From positions 1,982,001 to 2,046,000 of the forward strand of contig NZ_CP141587.1 of assembly GCF_035593985.1 (NCBI RefSeq): 64,000 nt of DNA, read 5' to 3'. The notes beneath the pieces are model-generated. The model was not told the origin of the DNA and searched no databases. It was given only the letters and a program-made list of their open reading frames with translations. How positions within the stretch are numbered: the stretch's first letter is position 1; the number at the start of each line of letters is the position of its first letter. The DNA is from Sphingomonas sp. LY29 (lineage in GTDB: Bacteria; Pseudomonadota; Alphaproteobacteria; Sphingomonadales; Sphingomonadaceae). Shown here one piece after another: positions 19,440 through 28,922 of the stretch. A program made the translations under genes and the position numbers.

Positions 19440-20305
19440 GCGCGGCCCGCGTCCGACGCGGATCGAACGCGAAGGGGCGTGGGGCGAAGTCGACCCCGCG
19501 CAAGGCGGCGGCGCGTCCGACCATCGGGCAGGCCAAGGCCAATCGCGTGGCAACGTGGGCGTTCGGGGCGTTCGTCGTCGCGATCGCGGGCGTGGCGATC
19601 GTCGCGCTCGACGTGCCCGCAAAAATCGGTCTGGCCGCTGGCGAAGCGGTCGGCGACGCGGGCTTTCGGGTGGAAAGCGTCGACATCAAGGGGCTGCGGC
19701 AAATGAACCCGCGCCCGGTCTATGCGATTGCGCTCGACCAGCAGACGACCGCGATGCCGCTGGTCGATGTCGAGGCGATCCGCGCGCGGCTGCTCAAGTT
19801 CGGATGGGTCAAGGACGCGCGCGTATCGCGGCGCTTCCCCGACACGCTGGTCATCGACATCGTCGAGCGCAAACCCGCTGCATTGTGGCAGGACGACCAG
19901 CGCCTGTCGCTGATCGATGCCGAGGGCGTGGTCCTTGACCGTGTACCGGTCAGCCGCATGCCCGACCTGCCGCTGCTGGTAGGCAAGGGCGCGAACATCC
20001 AGGCGGTGCCGCTCGACACCCTGCTGTCGAAGGCGCCGGCGTTGAAGGCGCAATTGGTGTCGGCAAGCTGGATCGGCGAGCGGCGTTGGGACCTGTCGTT
20101 CCAGTCGGGCGAGACAATCGCGCTTCCCGAAGGCGAGGCGGCGGCGATGGCGGCGTTGACCAAGTTCGCGAAAATGGACAAGTCGGCTGGCCTGCTCGGC
20201 CGCGGCATGCTGCGGTTCGATCTTCGAGTCCCCGACAAGATGATCGTTCGCCTCCCGCGCGAGCCCGGCGAGCCGATCATTCCCGAACCCGTGTCCGAAA
20301 GTTAA
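19436..20305 (+). CDS. ftsQ: Cell division protein FtsQ
   Basis: FtsQ (289 aa) is a bitopic divisome protein that recruits FtsL and FtsB. A basic cytoplasmic N-terminus of about 38 residues precedes one transmembrane helix (about 39-58). A POTRA domain follows, starting at VESVDIKGLRQ, and a beta domain contains the DTLVIDIVERKPAALW stretch typical of FtsQ. The ATG overlaps the ddl stop. Only eight bases separate it from ftsA. Confidence 0.93.
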   Translation: MSAARVRRGSNAKGRGAKSTPRKAAARPTIGQAKANRVATWAFGAFVVAIAGVAIVALDVPAKIGLAAGEAVGDAGFRVESVDIKGLRQMNPRPVYAIALDQQTTAMPLVDVEAIRARLLKFGWVKDARVSRRFPDTLVIDIVERKPAALWQDDQRLSLIDAEGVVLDRVPVSRMPDLPLLVGKGANIQAVPLDTLLSKAPALKAQLVSASWIGERRWDLSFQSGETIALPEGEAAAMAALTKFAKMDKSAGLLGRGMLRFDLRVPDKMIVRLPREPGEPIIPEPVSES

Positions 20306-20313
20306 GCCGCCCG

Positions 20314-21570
20314 ATGTCCGCTTCCTCCGACCAGCCGCTGATCACGGCGCTCGACATTGGGTCGTCAAAGGTCACCGCGCTGATCGTGACTCGCGATCCC
20401 GACGGGCGGCTGCGCGTGCTTGGCACCGGCCAGCGCGAGAGCCGCGGGGTCAAGCGCGGCTATGTCACCGACATGGAAGCGAGCGAAGTCGCGGTGCGCG
20501 AGGCGGTCGAACTGGCCGAGCGAATGTCGGGCGTGACGATCGAGGACGTGTGGGCAAGCTTCGCCGCGGGCGGACTGGTCAGTGACGTTGCCAATGTCGA
20601 GGTCGAGCTTGGCGGCCATGCGGTCGAACAGTCGGACATCAACGAATTGCTGACCACCGGTCGGCAGGCGATCGACCGCAACGGGCAGGTCGTGCTTCAC
20701 GCGCATCCTGCGCTCTACACGATCGACGGGGTCGAGGGCGTCAACAACCCCATCGGGCTTCATGCCGACCGGCTGGGCGTCGATATCCACGTCGTCGTCG
20801 CGGACCCCGCGCCGCTTCGCAACATCGACTATGTCATCCGCTCGGCGCACCTCGGCGTGAAGGCGATCGTCGCTTCGCCGGTGGCCGCGGCGCTGGCGTG
20901 CCTGACGACCGAGGAACGCGAACTGGGCGTGGCGCTGGTCGAGCTTGGCGCGGAGGTGACAAATGTGTCGCTTCATGCCGGCGGAATGCTGGTAGGGCTT
21001 CGCTCGATCCCGCTTGGCGCCAAGGACATCACCGACGACATCGCCTGCGCGTTCGGCGTGCCGCGGCGCGAGGCCGAGCGGATGAAGTGCCGCTTCGGAT
21101 CGGCGATGACGAGCCCGCGCGACAATCACGAGATGGTCGAGGCGACCCCGATCGGCGGCGAGGATAGCGCCGAGCCGCTGCGCATCACCCATGCCCAACT
21201 GATCACCGTCATCCGCCAGCGGGTGGAGGAATTGACCAGCGAGGTCGAGGCCGCGCTGAAGTCGCTGGGTTTCACCGGGCCGGTCGGGCGCCAGGTCGTA
21301 CTGACCGGGGGCGGGGCGGAATTGAAGAACATCGCCGATTACATGCAAGGCGTGCTCGGCCGCGCGGTTCGCGTTGGGCGTCCGCGCACGATCACTGGCC
21401 TTCCCGAAGCGCATAGCGGACCGGCCTTTTCGACTATGGTCGGGCTGGCGATGCTGGCCGGGAACGGCAGCGGCGACATTCGGGACATCGTTTCCGGGTC
21501 GGCACGCGAAAAGAAGACCTCGAACAGTCTTTTCGGGAAACTCTTCAGCGCGTTAAAGCAGGGCTATTAA
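20314..21570 (+). CDS. ftsA: Cell division protein FtsA
   Basis: FtsA (418 aa) is the actin-like protein that tethers FtsZ to the membrane. The phosphate-1 loop ALDIGSSKVTALI starts near residue 11. ESRGVKRGYVTDM, GLRSIPLGAKDITDDIA and the phosphate-2 region VVLTGGGAELKNI follow. The C-terminus SLFGKLFSALKQGY is an amphipathic membrane-targeting helix. The ATG at 20314 follows ftsQ by eight bases. Confidence 0.96.
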   Translation: MSASSDQPLITALDIGSSKVTALIVTRDPDGRLRVLGTGQRESRGVKRGYVTDMEASEVAVREAVELAERMSGVTIEDVWASFAAGGLVSDVANVEVELGGHAVEQSDINELLTTGRQAIDRNGQVVLHAHPALYTIDGVEGVNNPIGLHADRLGVDIHVVVADPAPLRNIDYVIRSAHLGVKAIVASPVAAALACLTTEERELGVALVELGAEVTNVSLHAGGMLVGLRSIPLGAKDITDDIACAFGVPRREAERMKCRFGSAMTSPRDNHEMVEATPIGGEDSAEPLRITHAQLITVIRQRVEELTSEVEAALKSLGFTGPVGRQVVLTGGGAELKNIADYMQGVLGRAVRVGRPRTITGLPEAHSGPAFSTMVGLAMLAGNGSGDIRDIVSGSAREKKTSNSLFGKLFSALKQGY

Positions 21571-21590
21571 CCACGAAGTGAAGCTTGGCG

Positions 21591-21685
21591 GACTCACCCT
21601 CGTCCCATAATGAATCATTTCTTCACTTTTTTGCCCCGTGGACCATTTTTCGCTTGGGGGTGGAATCGACATGGTGCAAAGATTC
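21591..21685. promoter_or_regulatory. Cluster of four GANTC (CcrM) sites before ftsZ
   Basis: GACTC (21591-21595), GAATC (21612-21616), GAATC (21663-21667) and GATTC (21681-21685) lie in the 158-bp ftsA-ftsZ gap. GANTC is the methylation target of the cell-cycle methyltransferase CcrM in alphaproteobacteria. By my rough estimate one such site is expected per roughly 300 bp at this base composition. A CtrA half-site-like TTAACCAC is at 21567-21574. ftsZ probably has its own promoter here. Confidence 0.5.
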
Positions 21686-21728
21686 GTCCCCACGGTTCAA
21701 CGCGTTGTAGCATCGAGGGGGTTCTTCC

Positions 21729-23105
21729 ATGAGCATTGATTTCATCCGGCCGGAGGTCGACGAACTTCGCCCGCGGATCAGTGTCATCGGCGTCGGCGGT
21801 GCCGGCGGCAACGCGATCGCGAACATGATCCGGTCCGACGTCCAGGGCGTCGAATTCCTGGTCGCCAATACCGACGCGCAGGCGCTCAATGCCTCGGCCG
21901 CCGACCAGCGGCTGCAGCTCGGCCTGAAGATCACGCAGGGCCTTGGCGCCGGATCGCGCCCTGAAATCGGCCGCGCTGCCGCGGAAGAGACGATCGAGGA
22001 AATCGATCGCGCGCTTGAAGGCGCGCACATGTGCTTCATCGCTGCCGGCATGGGTGGCGGCACGGGCACCGGCGCCGCGCCGGTGATCGCCAAGACCGCG
22101 CGTGACAAGGGTATCCTGACCGTCGGTGTCGTGACCAAGCCGTTCGCGTTCGAGGGCGCGCGTCGCGGCCGCTCGGCCGATGCGGGCATCGAAGAGCTTC
22201 AGAAGCACGTCGACACTCTGATCGTTATTCCGAACCAGAACCTTTTCCGTCTCGCGACGTCGGAAACGACGTTCAAAGAAGCGTTCCAGATGGCCGACGA
22301 GGTCCTGCAGCAGGGCGTTCGCGGAATCACCGACCTGATGGTCATGCCGGGCCTGATCAACCTCGACTTCGCCGACGTCCGTTCGGTGATGGGCGAGATG
22401 GGCAAGGCGATGATGGGCACCGGCGAAGCGTCGGGCGACAATCGCGCGATCGAGGCCGCCGAAAAGGCGATCTCCAACCCGCTGCTCGACGGCGTCAGCA
22501 TGAAGGGCGCCAAGGGCGTCATCATCTCGATCACCGGCGGCGAGGACATGCGCCTGATGGAAGTCGACGAGGCTGCCAGCCACATCAAGGAACTGGTCGA
22601 TCCCGACGCCAACATCATCTGGGGTTCGGCGTTCAACAACAATATGGAAGGCAAGATCCGCGTGTCGGTCGTCGCCACCGGGATCGAAGCCGAAGTCGCC
22701 GCCCAGCCGCAGCCGGGCAAGGTCTTCACCTTCCCGACGGCAGGTCGAGGCGCCGCTCCGGCGGCTCCTGCCCCCGCGGCTGCGCCCGCTCCGCGTGCGT
22801 CGGCCGAGGAGGATATCCTCGACCTGTCCGAAGGTGACGTTGCCGGCGACGAGCTCGTGCTCGACAGCGGCGACATCCTGTCGGACCCGGTCATCGGCAC
22901 CCCGATCGCGCCGCCGGCCGACGACATGGACAGCGCGCCCGCGACGATCACCGCCGGCGCCAAGGAAAGCGGCACGCTGTTCGAACGCATGTCGAACATC
23001 GCGCGTGGTGCGAACCAGGCGAAGATCGACGAGGAACCGGCACCGAGCTTCCGCCGTGAACCGCTCGATATTCCGCGCTTCCTCAACCGCCAGAACAACC
23101 AGTAA
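21729..23105 (+). CDS. ftsZ: Cell division GTPase FtsZ
   Basis: FtsZ (458 aa) is the tubulin-like GTPase that forms the Z ring. [13 protein letters not shown], the tubulin signature [11 protein letters not shown] (about residues 107-117), the T7 loop [11 protein letters not shown] and the C-terminal peptide DIPRFLNRQ that binds FtsA are all present. A Pro/Ala-rich linker separates the GTPase core from the tail. GAGGGGG just upstream is a strong ribosome site. It is the last dcw gene and the only one preceded by a long gap. Confidence 0.98.
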   Translation: MSIDFIRPEVDELRPRISVIGVGGAGGNAIANMIRSDVQGVEFLVANTDAQALNASAADQRLQLGLKITQGLGAGSRPEIGRAAAEETIEEIDRALEGAHMCFIAAGMGGGTGTGAAPVIAKTARDKGILTVGVVTKPFAFEGARRGRSADAGIEELQKHVDTLIVIPNQNLFRLATSETTFKEAFQMADEVLQQGVRGITDLMVMPGLINLDFADVRSVMGEMGKAMMGTGEASGDNRAIEAAEKAISNPLLDGVSMKGAKGVIISITGGEDMRLMEVDEAASHIKELVDPDANIIWGSAFNNNMEGKIRVSVVATGIEAEVAAQPQPGKVFTFPTAGRGAAPAAPAPAAAPAPRASAEEDILDLSEGDVAGDELVLDSGDILSDPVIGTPIAPPADDMDSAPATITAGAKESGTLFERMSNIARGANQAKIDEEPAPSFRREPLDIPRFLNRQNNQ

Positions 23106-23178
23106 TTCGGTGGACGGGCGGCGCCTTGGCGCCGCTCGTCGCCGCGCGGCCACACCTCGCCGCTAGCCCCTTCCCAGC

Positions 23179-23198
23179 AAGCTTCCAGAAAGCTTCCA
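23179..23198 (+). repeat. Tandem 9-bp repeat before the SPOR/TPR gene
   Basis: AAGCTTCCA occurs at 23179-23187 and again at 23190-23198, an 11-bp period, about one helical turn. It lies just upstream of the ribosome site of the next gene, so it may be an operator or chance. The rest of the 23106-23216 gap contains a GC-rich palindrome around 23118-23134 that could be a weak terminator for ftsZ, but it has no T run. Confidence 0.3.
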
Positions 23199-23216
23199 TC
23201 GGGCATGGGGAGGATC

Positions 23217-24974
23217 ATGCGAAACATGCGATCGGCGCGCGCGCCGGCCAGAGCGTTGGCGCTCGGCCTGGCATTGGGATTGGCCTTAACGACGGCCGGT
23301 CCGGTCATGGCGCAAGGCGTCTATGCGGAAACTCCCGGCAATGCGCTGTCGCGTCATATCCGCGTGCTTGCCAGCAATCCGCGCGACTTCACGTCGCTGA
23401 TCGGGGCGGGGCGCGCGGCGCTCGACCTTGGCGACTTGCAAGCGGCGGTCGGCTTCTACAGTCGGGCCGAGGAAAGCTATCCGTCGACCCCCGCGCCCAA
23501 GATCGGGCTTGGCGCGGCGATGGCGCAGATGGGCGACCCGCGCGGCGCGCTCGTCTATTTCGACCAAGCGCTGCAGATGGGCGCGCCGCCGATCACGCTG
23601 GCGCTGGACCGCGGCATGGCGCGCGACCTGCTGGGCGATCCCGGCGCGGCGCAGTCCGATTATCGGTTGGCAATGGTCGGCGCGAATGCCGACGAAGCGC
23701 GACGCCGGATCGCTCTCAGCCTGGCCATCACCGGCGACCGCAACGGGGCGATCGTGGCGCTGCAGCCGCTGCTCAATCGCCGCGATGTCGCTGCACAGCG
23801 GATCCGCGCCTTCGTGCTGGCGCTGACGGGTGACCGGATGGGCGCGGCGCAGGCGATCAACTCGGTCATGCCCGGCGCCTCGGCGCGGTTCGATCCCTTC
23901 TTCGTGATGCTGCCCCGCTTGAGCATGACCGAGAAAGCTGCCGCGGTGCACCTTGGCTTGTTCCCGGAAGATGCCGCGACGCGCCTTGCGCAGGCCGGGC
24001 CGCCGCCGCCGCAACCCGGTTTTGCCAATCCCGCGCGGTCGGCGGCGCGGCAACAGCCGGTTCGCGTCGCCCGGGCAGCCCCGCAGCGACCGGCGCCCCA
24101 GCCGCGTGAGACCCGTCCGGCGGTTCGCGTCGAGCGTGATCCGGCGGTCCGCGGCCTCGACGGTCGCGAACAGCGCGCGGCGTCGCTGATCCGGCGCCCC
24201 GCCCCGACCCAGCAGGTCGCTAGCAGGCCGGTGACGCCGCCGGCGATCACGACGGCGCCTGTCCGGATGGCGAGCCAGCAGCCACTGCCGACGCCCGTTC
24301 CCACCTACACGCCGCCCGCCACGTCCGTGGCGAGCCTGACGGCATCTCCCCCGGTCGTCGAAACGGCGGGCAATTCGACGCCCGAACCGCTGGTCGACAC
24401 TGCGGCCACGGCTACTCCGACGCCCGCCTTCTCCATCGCCGAATTGAACGCCGATGCCGAGCGGCTCGACGGTCTGGAAAAGCTGCTCGCCACCATCGAC
24501 GACAGCGCGCCGCCGCCACCCGCGCCGCGCCCGAAGGTTGAGAGCCCCAAAGTCAAGGTTGCCGCCGACAATCGCGACGCCCGCGAGGCGCGCGAGAAGA
24601 GGGCCGCTGCCGCGAAGAAGCTGGCCGAGGACAAGAAGCGCGAGGAGAAGCTCGCCGCGGTGAAGAAGGCCAAAGCTGAGGTCGAAAAGATCGGCGTCGC
24701 GGGCATGAACTGGGTGCAGCTGGCGGGCGGATCGAACGAAGACCGCATGTCGACCGAGTATAAGAAGCTGTCCGCTAAGGCCGGCACGCTGCTGAAGTCG
24801 CGGTCGGGCTATGTGACAATGGGCAAGGACTATTTCCGACTGCTGGTCGGGCCGTTCGACAGCAAGTCGGAGGCGCAGGAATTCGTCAACAAGCTTGCCA
24901 AGGAAGGGGTCGACGGCTTTAGCTGGACCCGCACGCCCGCCCAGATCAAGATCGAGAAAATCGGCACGAAATGA
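23217..24974 (+). CDS. Secreted TPR and SPOR domain protein
   Basis: The protein (585 aa from this start) has a signal peptide ending near PVMAQG, a TPR-like helical region (about residues 35-230, with the GALVYFDQALQMG repeat), a long Pro/Ala-rich linker, a Lys/Glu-rich helical stretch and a C-terminal SPOR domain (about 500-575, starting NWVQLAGG). SPOR domains bind denuded glycan strands at the septum, so this is probably an envelope protein acting in division. Start chosen at ATG 23217 after GGGAGG; ATG 23205 and 23226 are alternatives. The stop overlaps the next gene in ATGA. Confidence 0.8.
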   Translation: MRNMRSARAPARALALGLALGLALTTAGPVMAQGVYAETPGNALSRHIRVLASNPRDFTSLIGAGRAALDLGDLQAAVGFYSRAEESYPSTPAPKIGLGAAMAQMGDPRGALVYFDQALQMGAPPITLALDRGMARDLLGDPGAAQSDYRLAMVGANADEARRRIALSLAITGDRNGAIVALQPLLNRRDVAAQRIRAFVLALTGDRMGAAQAINSVMPGASARFDPFFVMLPRLSMTEKAAAVHLGLFPEDAATRLAQAGPPPPQPGFANPARSAARQQPVRVARAAPQRPAPQPRETRPAVRVERDPAVRGLDGREQRAASLIRRPAPTQQVASRPVTPPAITTAPVRMASQQPLPTPVPTYTPPATSVASLTASPPVVETAGNSTPEPLVDTAATATPTPAFSIAELNADAERLDGLEKLLATIDDSAPPPPAPRPKVESPKVKVAADNRDAREAREKRAAAAKKLAEDKKREEKLAAVKKAKAEVEKIGVAGMNWVQLAGGSNEDRMSTEYKKLSAKAGTLLKSRSGYVTMGKDYFRLLVGPFDSKSEAQEFVNKLAKEGVDGFSWTRTPAQIKIEKIGTK

Positions 24975-26131
24975 TGCTTGCCCCGGCCCTTGCCGCGCAC
25001 CCCGAACGATCGCGCGGCCGGGCCTTTGCCGAGGACGATCGCGGTCCGCGCGGGCCGCGTGACGCGTTCCAGCGTGACCGCGACCGGATCGTCCATTCGG
25101 TCGCCTTCCGCCGCCTGCGCCACAAGACGCAGGTGTTCGTCGCGCCCGATGGCGATCACTTCCGCGTCCGGCTGACCCATTCGATCGAAGTCGCACAGAT
25201 CGGCCGGACGATGGCGCGATCGCTCGGCTTGAATGAGGATCTGACCGAGGCGCTGTGTCTGGCGCATGACCTCGGCCATCCCCCGTTCGGACATGGGGGC
25301 GAAGATTCGCTCGACCGCGGGCTCGCTGACGCGGGTGGGTTCGATCACAACGGGCACACGCTGCGCCTCGTCACTGCGCTGGAGAATCCTTATCCGGGGT
25401 TCGACGGTCTCAATCTCAGCTGGGAAACGCTGGAGGGTCTGGCCAAGCACAATGGCCCGGTGAGCAACCCGACCTGGGCGATGGCCGAAGCGGATGCGGC
25501 GTTCGGCCTCGACCTGCAAAGCTGGCCGAGCCTGGAAGCGCAGGTCGCGGCGATCGCCGACGACATCGCCTACGATAATCACGACATCGACGATGGGCTG
25601 CGGTCGGGCATCCTCGATCTTAACGCGCTGCTGGAGCTTCCGTTCGTGGCGCGCCAGTGGGCGGCGATCGAGCGACGTCATCCCGACCTCGACGTGCCGC
25701 GCAAGGCGAAGGCGCTGGTTCGTGACGGGATCGGGGCGATGGTCGGCGATGTGCTGACGGAGGCGCGCCGGCGGATTGCCGAGGCGGGCGTCGAGACGAT
25801 CGACGACGTTCGCGCGGCAGGCCGGCAGTTGGTCGGTTTTTCCGACGCGATGCGCGAGGAAGAGCGCGCACTGAAGCGACACCTCTATGCCAACCTCTAC
25901 GACAGTCCGCCGCTCACCCCGATCCGGCGCGAGGCGCAGCGGATCGTCGCCGACCTTGTCGCTTGTTACCGCGACCATCCCGAACATCTGCCCGAAGGCT
26001 GGCAGCGCGGCGACGGCGAACAGGCGCGGCTGCGCGGCATTGGCGACTATATCGCCGGGATGACGGACCGCTTCGCGATCGCGCGGCACGAAGCGCTGAT
26101 CGGTCCCGTGCTCATGCCCGACCGCTTCTAG
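24971..26131 (+). CDS. Deoxyguanosinetriphosphate triphosphohydrolase-like protein
   Basis: The 386-aa protein belongs to the HD-domain dGTPase family, which cleaves dNTPs to deoxynucleoside and triphosphate. The metal-binding set is intact: FRRLRHKTQVF, then THSIEVAQIGR, AHDLGHPPFGHGGEDSL and, later, AIADDIAYDNHDIDDGL. It is of the short alphaproteobacterial type rather than the long E. coli Dgt. It is translationally coupled to the SPOR gene by ATGA. Substrate preference cannot be read from sequence. Confidence 0.92.
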   Translation: MMLAPALAAHPERSRGRAFAEDDRGPRGPRDAFQRDRDRIVHSVAFRRLRHKTQVFVAPDGDHFRVRLTHSIEVAQIGRTMARSLGLNEDLTEALCLAHDLGHPPFGHGGEDSLDRGLADAGGFDHNGHTLRLVTALENPYPGFDGLNLSWETLEGLAKHNGPVSNPTWAMAEADAAFGLDLQSWPSLEAQVAAIADDIAYDNHDIDDGLRSGILDLNALLELPFVARQWAAIERRHPDLDVPRKAKALVRDGIGAMVGDVLTEARRRIAEAGVETIDDVRAAGRQLVGFSDAMREEERALKRHLYANLYDSPPLTPIRREAQRIVADLVACYRDHPEHLPEGWQRGDGEQARLRGIGDYIAGMTDRFAIARHEALIGPVLMPDRF

Positions 26132-26189
26132 TCAGCGGGCGTTCAGGCCGCCGAGCCGACGCTAAGCTCCTCGATTGAAGGAGTTTTCG

Positions 26190-27611
26190 ATGACCGACCG
26201 AAGCTTTGCGGAAAGCCGCTTCGGGCTTGGCCTTCGCGGCGATGTGGCGAGCGATGCGACATCGGACCCGCGTGGCTGGGCGGCGGCGCAGATCGGTCGC
26301 TTCGAAGCGAAGATCGCCGGAATTCCCACGCGCGCTGAGGTCGCGGCCGATCTGGGCGAGTTTTACGCGATTCGGCGCGAGGCCCGGATGGAGCAGCGCG
26401 CGGCGGCCGCCACTTCTCCGACGATGACCGACATGCCGATGCGCGACCCCGAAGTGCGCGCGGCACGCCGGGCGGCACGCGATGCCTATCCGCAACTGGT
26501 CGGCGCCCGGTTGCAATCCGCGCTGACGACTCCGACGCCGTTCCTCGAGCGGATGACGCATTTTTGGTCGAACCATTTTGCCGTGTCGGCGCAGAAGCTG
26601 ACCGTGGTCGGCTTCGCCGGGCTGCTGGAGATGGAAGCGATCCGGCCGAACGTCACCGGGACCTTCGGTGATATTCTGCTGGCGGTCGAGCGCCATCCGG
26701 CGATGCTGTTTTACCTCGATCAGGCGCAGTCGATCGGTCCCGACAGCGTGGTCGGAGCGCGCGCGGCTGCGCGAGGCAACAAGCGCGGCCTCAACGAGAA
26801 TCTGGCGCGCGAGATCTTGGAATTGCACACGCTGGGAGTCCGCACGGGCTATGCCCAGGCCGACGTGACCGAGTTCGCGCGGGCGTTGACCGGATGGACG
26901 GTGGCGGGCGTGGGGCGCGGCGCAGGCGCGAGGATCGCGCAAGGAAGTCCGGGCGACTTCGTTTTCGCGGCGCAGCTTCATCAGCCCGGCGCGCGCACGA
27001 TCATGGGGCGGCACTATGCCGAGGGCGGCGAGGAGCAGGCCCGCTCGGTACTTTCGGCGCTGGCGGTGCATCCGGCCACCGCGCGGCACATTGCGACCAA
27101 GCTTGCGCGTCATTTCGCTGCCGACAACCCGCCAGCGGCGATGGTGGCGCGGATCGAAGCGGCGTTTCTGAAAAGCGGCGGCGACCTGCCGACCGTCTAT
27201 CGCGCGTTGATCGACAGCCCGGAAGCATGGGACGCAACGTCCACCAAGTTCCGCAGTCCTTGGGACTGGACGGTCGCAGCCCTGCGCGCGACTCGTTTCG
27301 TCGAGTTGCCGCCCGAAGCCGCCGTTGCCCTGCTCCGCGAGCTTGGGCAGCCCGCGTGGCAACCGCCGTCGCCGGCAGGTTGGGGGGATGACGCGGCAAG
27401 TTGGGCTGGGCCGGACGCGCTGGTGCGACGGGTGGAGACGGCGCAGCACATTGCGCAGCGGGCGGGTGAGGGGGTGGATGCGAGAGCCCTCGCGCCGAAG
27501 GTCCTAGGTAGCCGACTGAGCGCGCGCACCAACTCGGCAATCGCCCGCGCCGAAAGTCCCGAGACGGGTTTGGCACTGCTGCTTGCAAGCCCAGAAATGT
27601 TGCGGAGATAA
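26190..27611 (+). CDS. DUF1800 family protein
   Basis: The 473-aa protein has the DUF1800 pattern: RFGLGLRGD-like start, FLERMTHFWSNHFAVSAQK, ENLAREILELHTLGV, TEFARALTGWTV and IATKLARHFAADNPP. The function of the family is unknown. Its members are nearly always paired with a DUF1501 gene, as here two bases downstream. The ATG at 26190 has AAGGAG at proper spacing; a TTG at 26175 is the upstream alternative. No classical signal peptide is visible. Confidence 0.9.
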   Translation: MTDRSFAESRFGLGLRGDVASDATSDPRGWAAAQIGRFEAKIAGIPTRAEVAADLGEFYAIRREARMEQRAAAATSPTMTDMPMRDPEVRAARRAARDAYPQLVGARLQSALTTPTPFLERMTHFWSNHFAVSAQKLTVVGFAGLLEMEAIRPNVTGTFGDILLAVERHPAMLFYLDQAQSIGPDSVVGARAAARGNKRGLNENLAREILELHTLGVRTGYAQADVTEFARALTGWTVAGVGRGAGARIAQGSPGDFVFAAQLHQPGARTIMGRHYAEGGEEQARSVLSALAVHPATARHIATKLARHFAADNPPAAMVARIEAAFLKSGGDLPTVYRALIDSPEAWDATSTKFRSPWDWTVAALRATRFVELPPEAAVALLRELGQPAWQPPSPAGWGDDAASWAGPDALVRRVETAQHIAQRAGEGVDARALAPKVLGSRLSARTNSAIARAESPETGLALLLASPEMLRR

Positions 27612-27613
27612 AA

Positions 27614-28756
27614 ATGTTCGACCGTCGAAATATCCTCCAGCTTGGCAGCGTGGGGGCAGCGCTGTTGGCGATGCCGAAGGTCACGTTCGCGGCAGGGGCG
27701 CGGACCGAGAAAAGGTTCCTCTTCGTTATCCAGCGCGGAGCGGCCGATGGGCTGGCCATCCTGGCACCGACCGGCGATCCGGCTTTCGCGGGGCTTCGCG
27801 GTGACTTGGCGGCAGAGGCGGCGACCGGGGCGAAACTTAATTCGATGTTCACGCTGCATCCGGCGCTGGCGGAGACGGCCAAGCTCTATGCGCAGCGCCA
27901 GGCGCTGTTCGTGCACGCAGTGGCGTCGCCCTATCGCGACCGGTCGCACTTCGATGGTCAGAACGTGCTCGAGAGTGGCGGCGCGGGGGCTTATCGGGTC
28001 AAGGATGGATGGATGAACCGCCTGCTTGGCGAATTGCCGGGTGGAAAGGCCGTCGCACTGGCGCCGACGGTGCCGCTGGCGCTGCGTGGCTCGCGTCCGG
28101 TGGCAAGCTATGCGCCGTCGAACATTCCCGCCGCGGCGGACGACCTGCTGCTTCGGATCGGCGATTTGTACGAACAGGACGCACAGCTGGCGCCGCTGTG
28201 GTCGGAGGCGCAGGCGGCGCGGATGAAGGCGGGGGACATCGGAACGGCGCGTGGCGGGGCGGCAGCGGGCGCGCTCGCCGCGAAGCTGATGAGTGGCGCC
28301 GACGGTGCGCGCGTTGCGATGATCGAGACAAATGGTTGGGACACGCATAACGGGCAGCGCGGGCGGATTGCGGCGCAGCTGCGCGGGCTCGACGCGATGG
28401 TCACTAGCCTGAGGGCGGGGCTGGGGACCGCGTGGAACGACACGCTGGTGCTGGTGGCGACCGAATTCGGGCGGACGGCGAGGGTCAACGGCACCGGCGG
28501 GACCGACCATGGCACCGGCGCGTCGGCGATGCTGTTGGGCGGGGCGGTAGCGGGCGGAAAGGTCGTCGCGGATTGGCCCGGTCTGTCGGACGCTTCGCTT
28601 TATGAAGGCCGCGACCTGAAGCCGACGATCGACCTCGACGCGCTCGTCGCGACCGCGCTTGCCCAGCATTTTGGGCTGGACCCCGTGCGGTCGTCCGTAC
28701 TGCTGTTTCCCGAGACGCGGCCGAAGGCGCTTTCGCAGCCGCTGATGCGCGGCTGA
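27614..28756 (+). CDS. DUF1501 family protein, Tat signal
   Basis: The 380-aa protein starts with a twin-arginine-like signal (DRRNILQLGSVGAALL, cleavage likely after FAA). It has the sulfatase/alkaline-phosphatase-like motifs of DUF1501: IQRGAADGLAIL, DRSHFDGQNVLESG, TNGWDTHNGQ, VLVATEFGRTARVNGTGGTDHG and LGGAVAGGKV. The pair with the DUF1800 gene immediately upstream is conserved in many bacteria; no activity has been established that I can name. The tatABC genes lie 7 kb downstream. Confidence 0.9.
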   Translation: MFDRRNILQLGSVGAALLAMPKVTFAAGARTEKRFLFVIQRGAADGLAILAPTGDPAFAGLRGDLAAEAATGAKLNSMFTLHPALAETAKLYAQRQALFVHAVASPYRDRSHFDGQNVLESGGAGAYRVKDGWMNRLLGELPGGKAVALAPTVPLALRGSRPVASYAPSNIPAAADDLLLRIGDLYEQDAQLAPLWSEAQAARMKAGDIGTARGGAAAGALAAKLMSGADGARVAMIETNGWDTHNGQRGRIAAQLRGLDAMVTSLRAGLGTAWNDTLVLVATEFGRTARVNGTGGTDHGTGASAMLLGGAVAGGKVVADWPGLSDASLYEGRDLKPTIDLDALVATALAQHFGLDPVRSSVLLFPETRPKALSQPLMRG

Positions 28757-28922
28757 GCATCGTTTGGCTTTGGTTAATCGCGATTTCCTAAAATTGGCGA
28801 CTCGCGATCGACTGGTCGTCCGAGAGAGTCCGCTGGTCGCGTAATCGTTCGTTAAGCGGAACGACGTGGTCACAAGCTGTCGGCGTTGCGGTAGCAAGGT
28901 CGAAAGGGTCAGGGGTCGAACG

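Noticed and set aside
21553..21570. Possible CtrA site (TTAA pair) at the end of ftsA
   Set aside because: The two TTAA elements are 10 bases apart, not the 7 of the CtrA consensus; only a half-site-like TTAACCAC remains.
28852..28890. Possible EcfG promoter before the beta-lactamase-like gene
   Set aside because: GGAAC and CGTT are present but 21 bases apart, outside the accepted 16-17 spacing.
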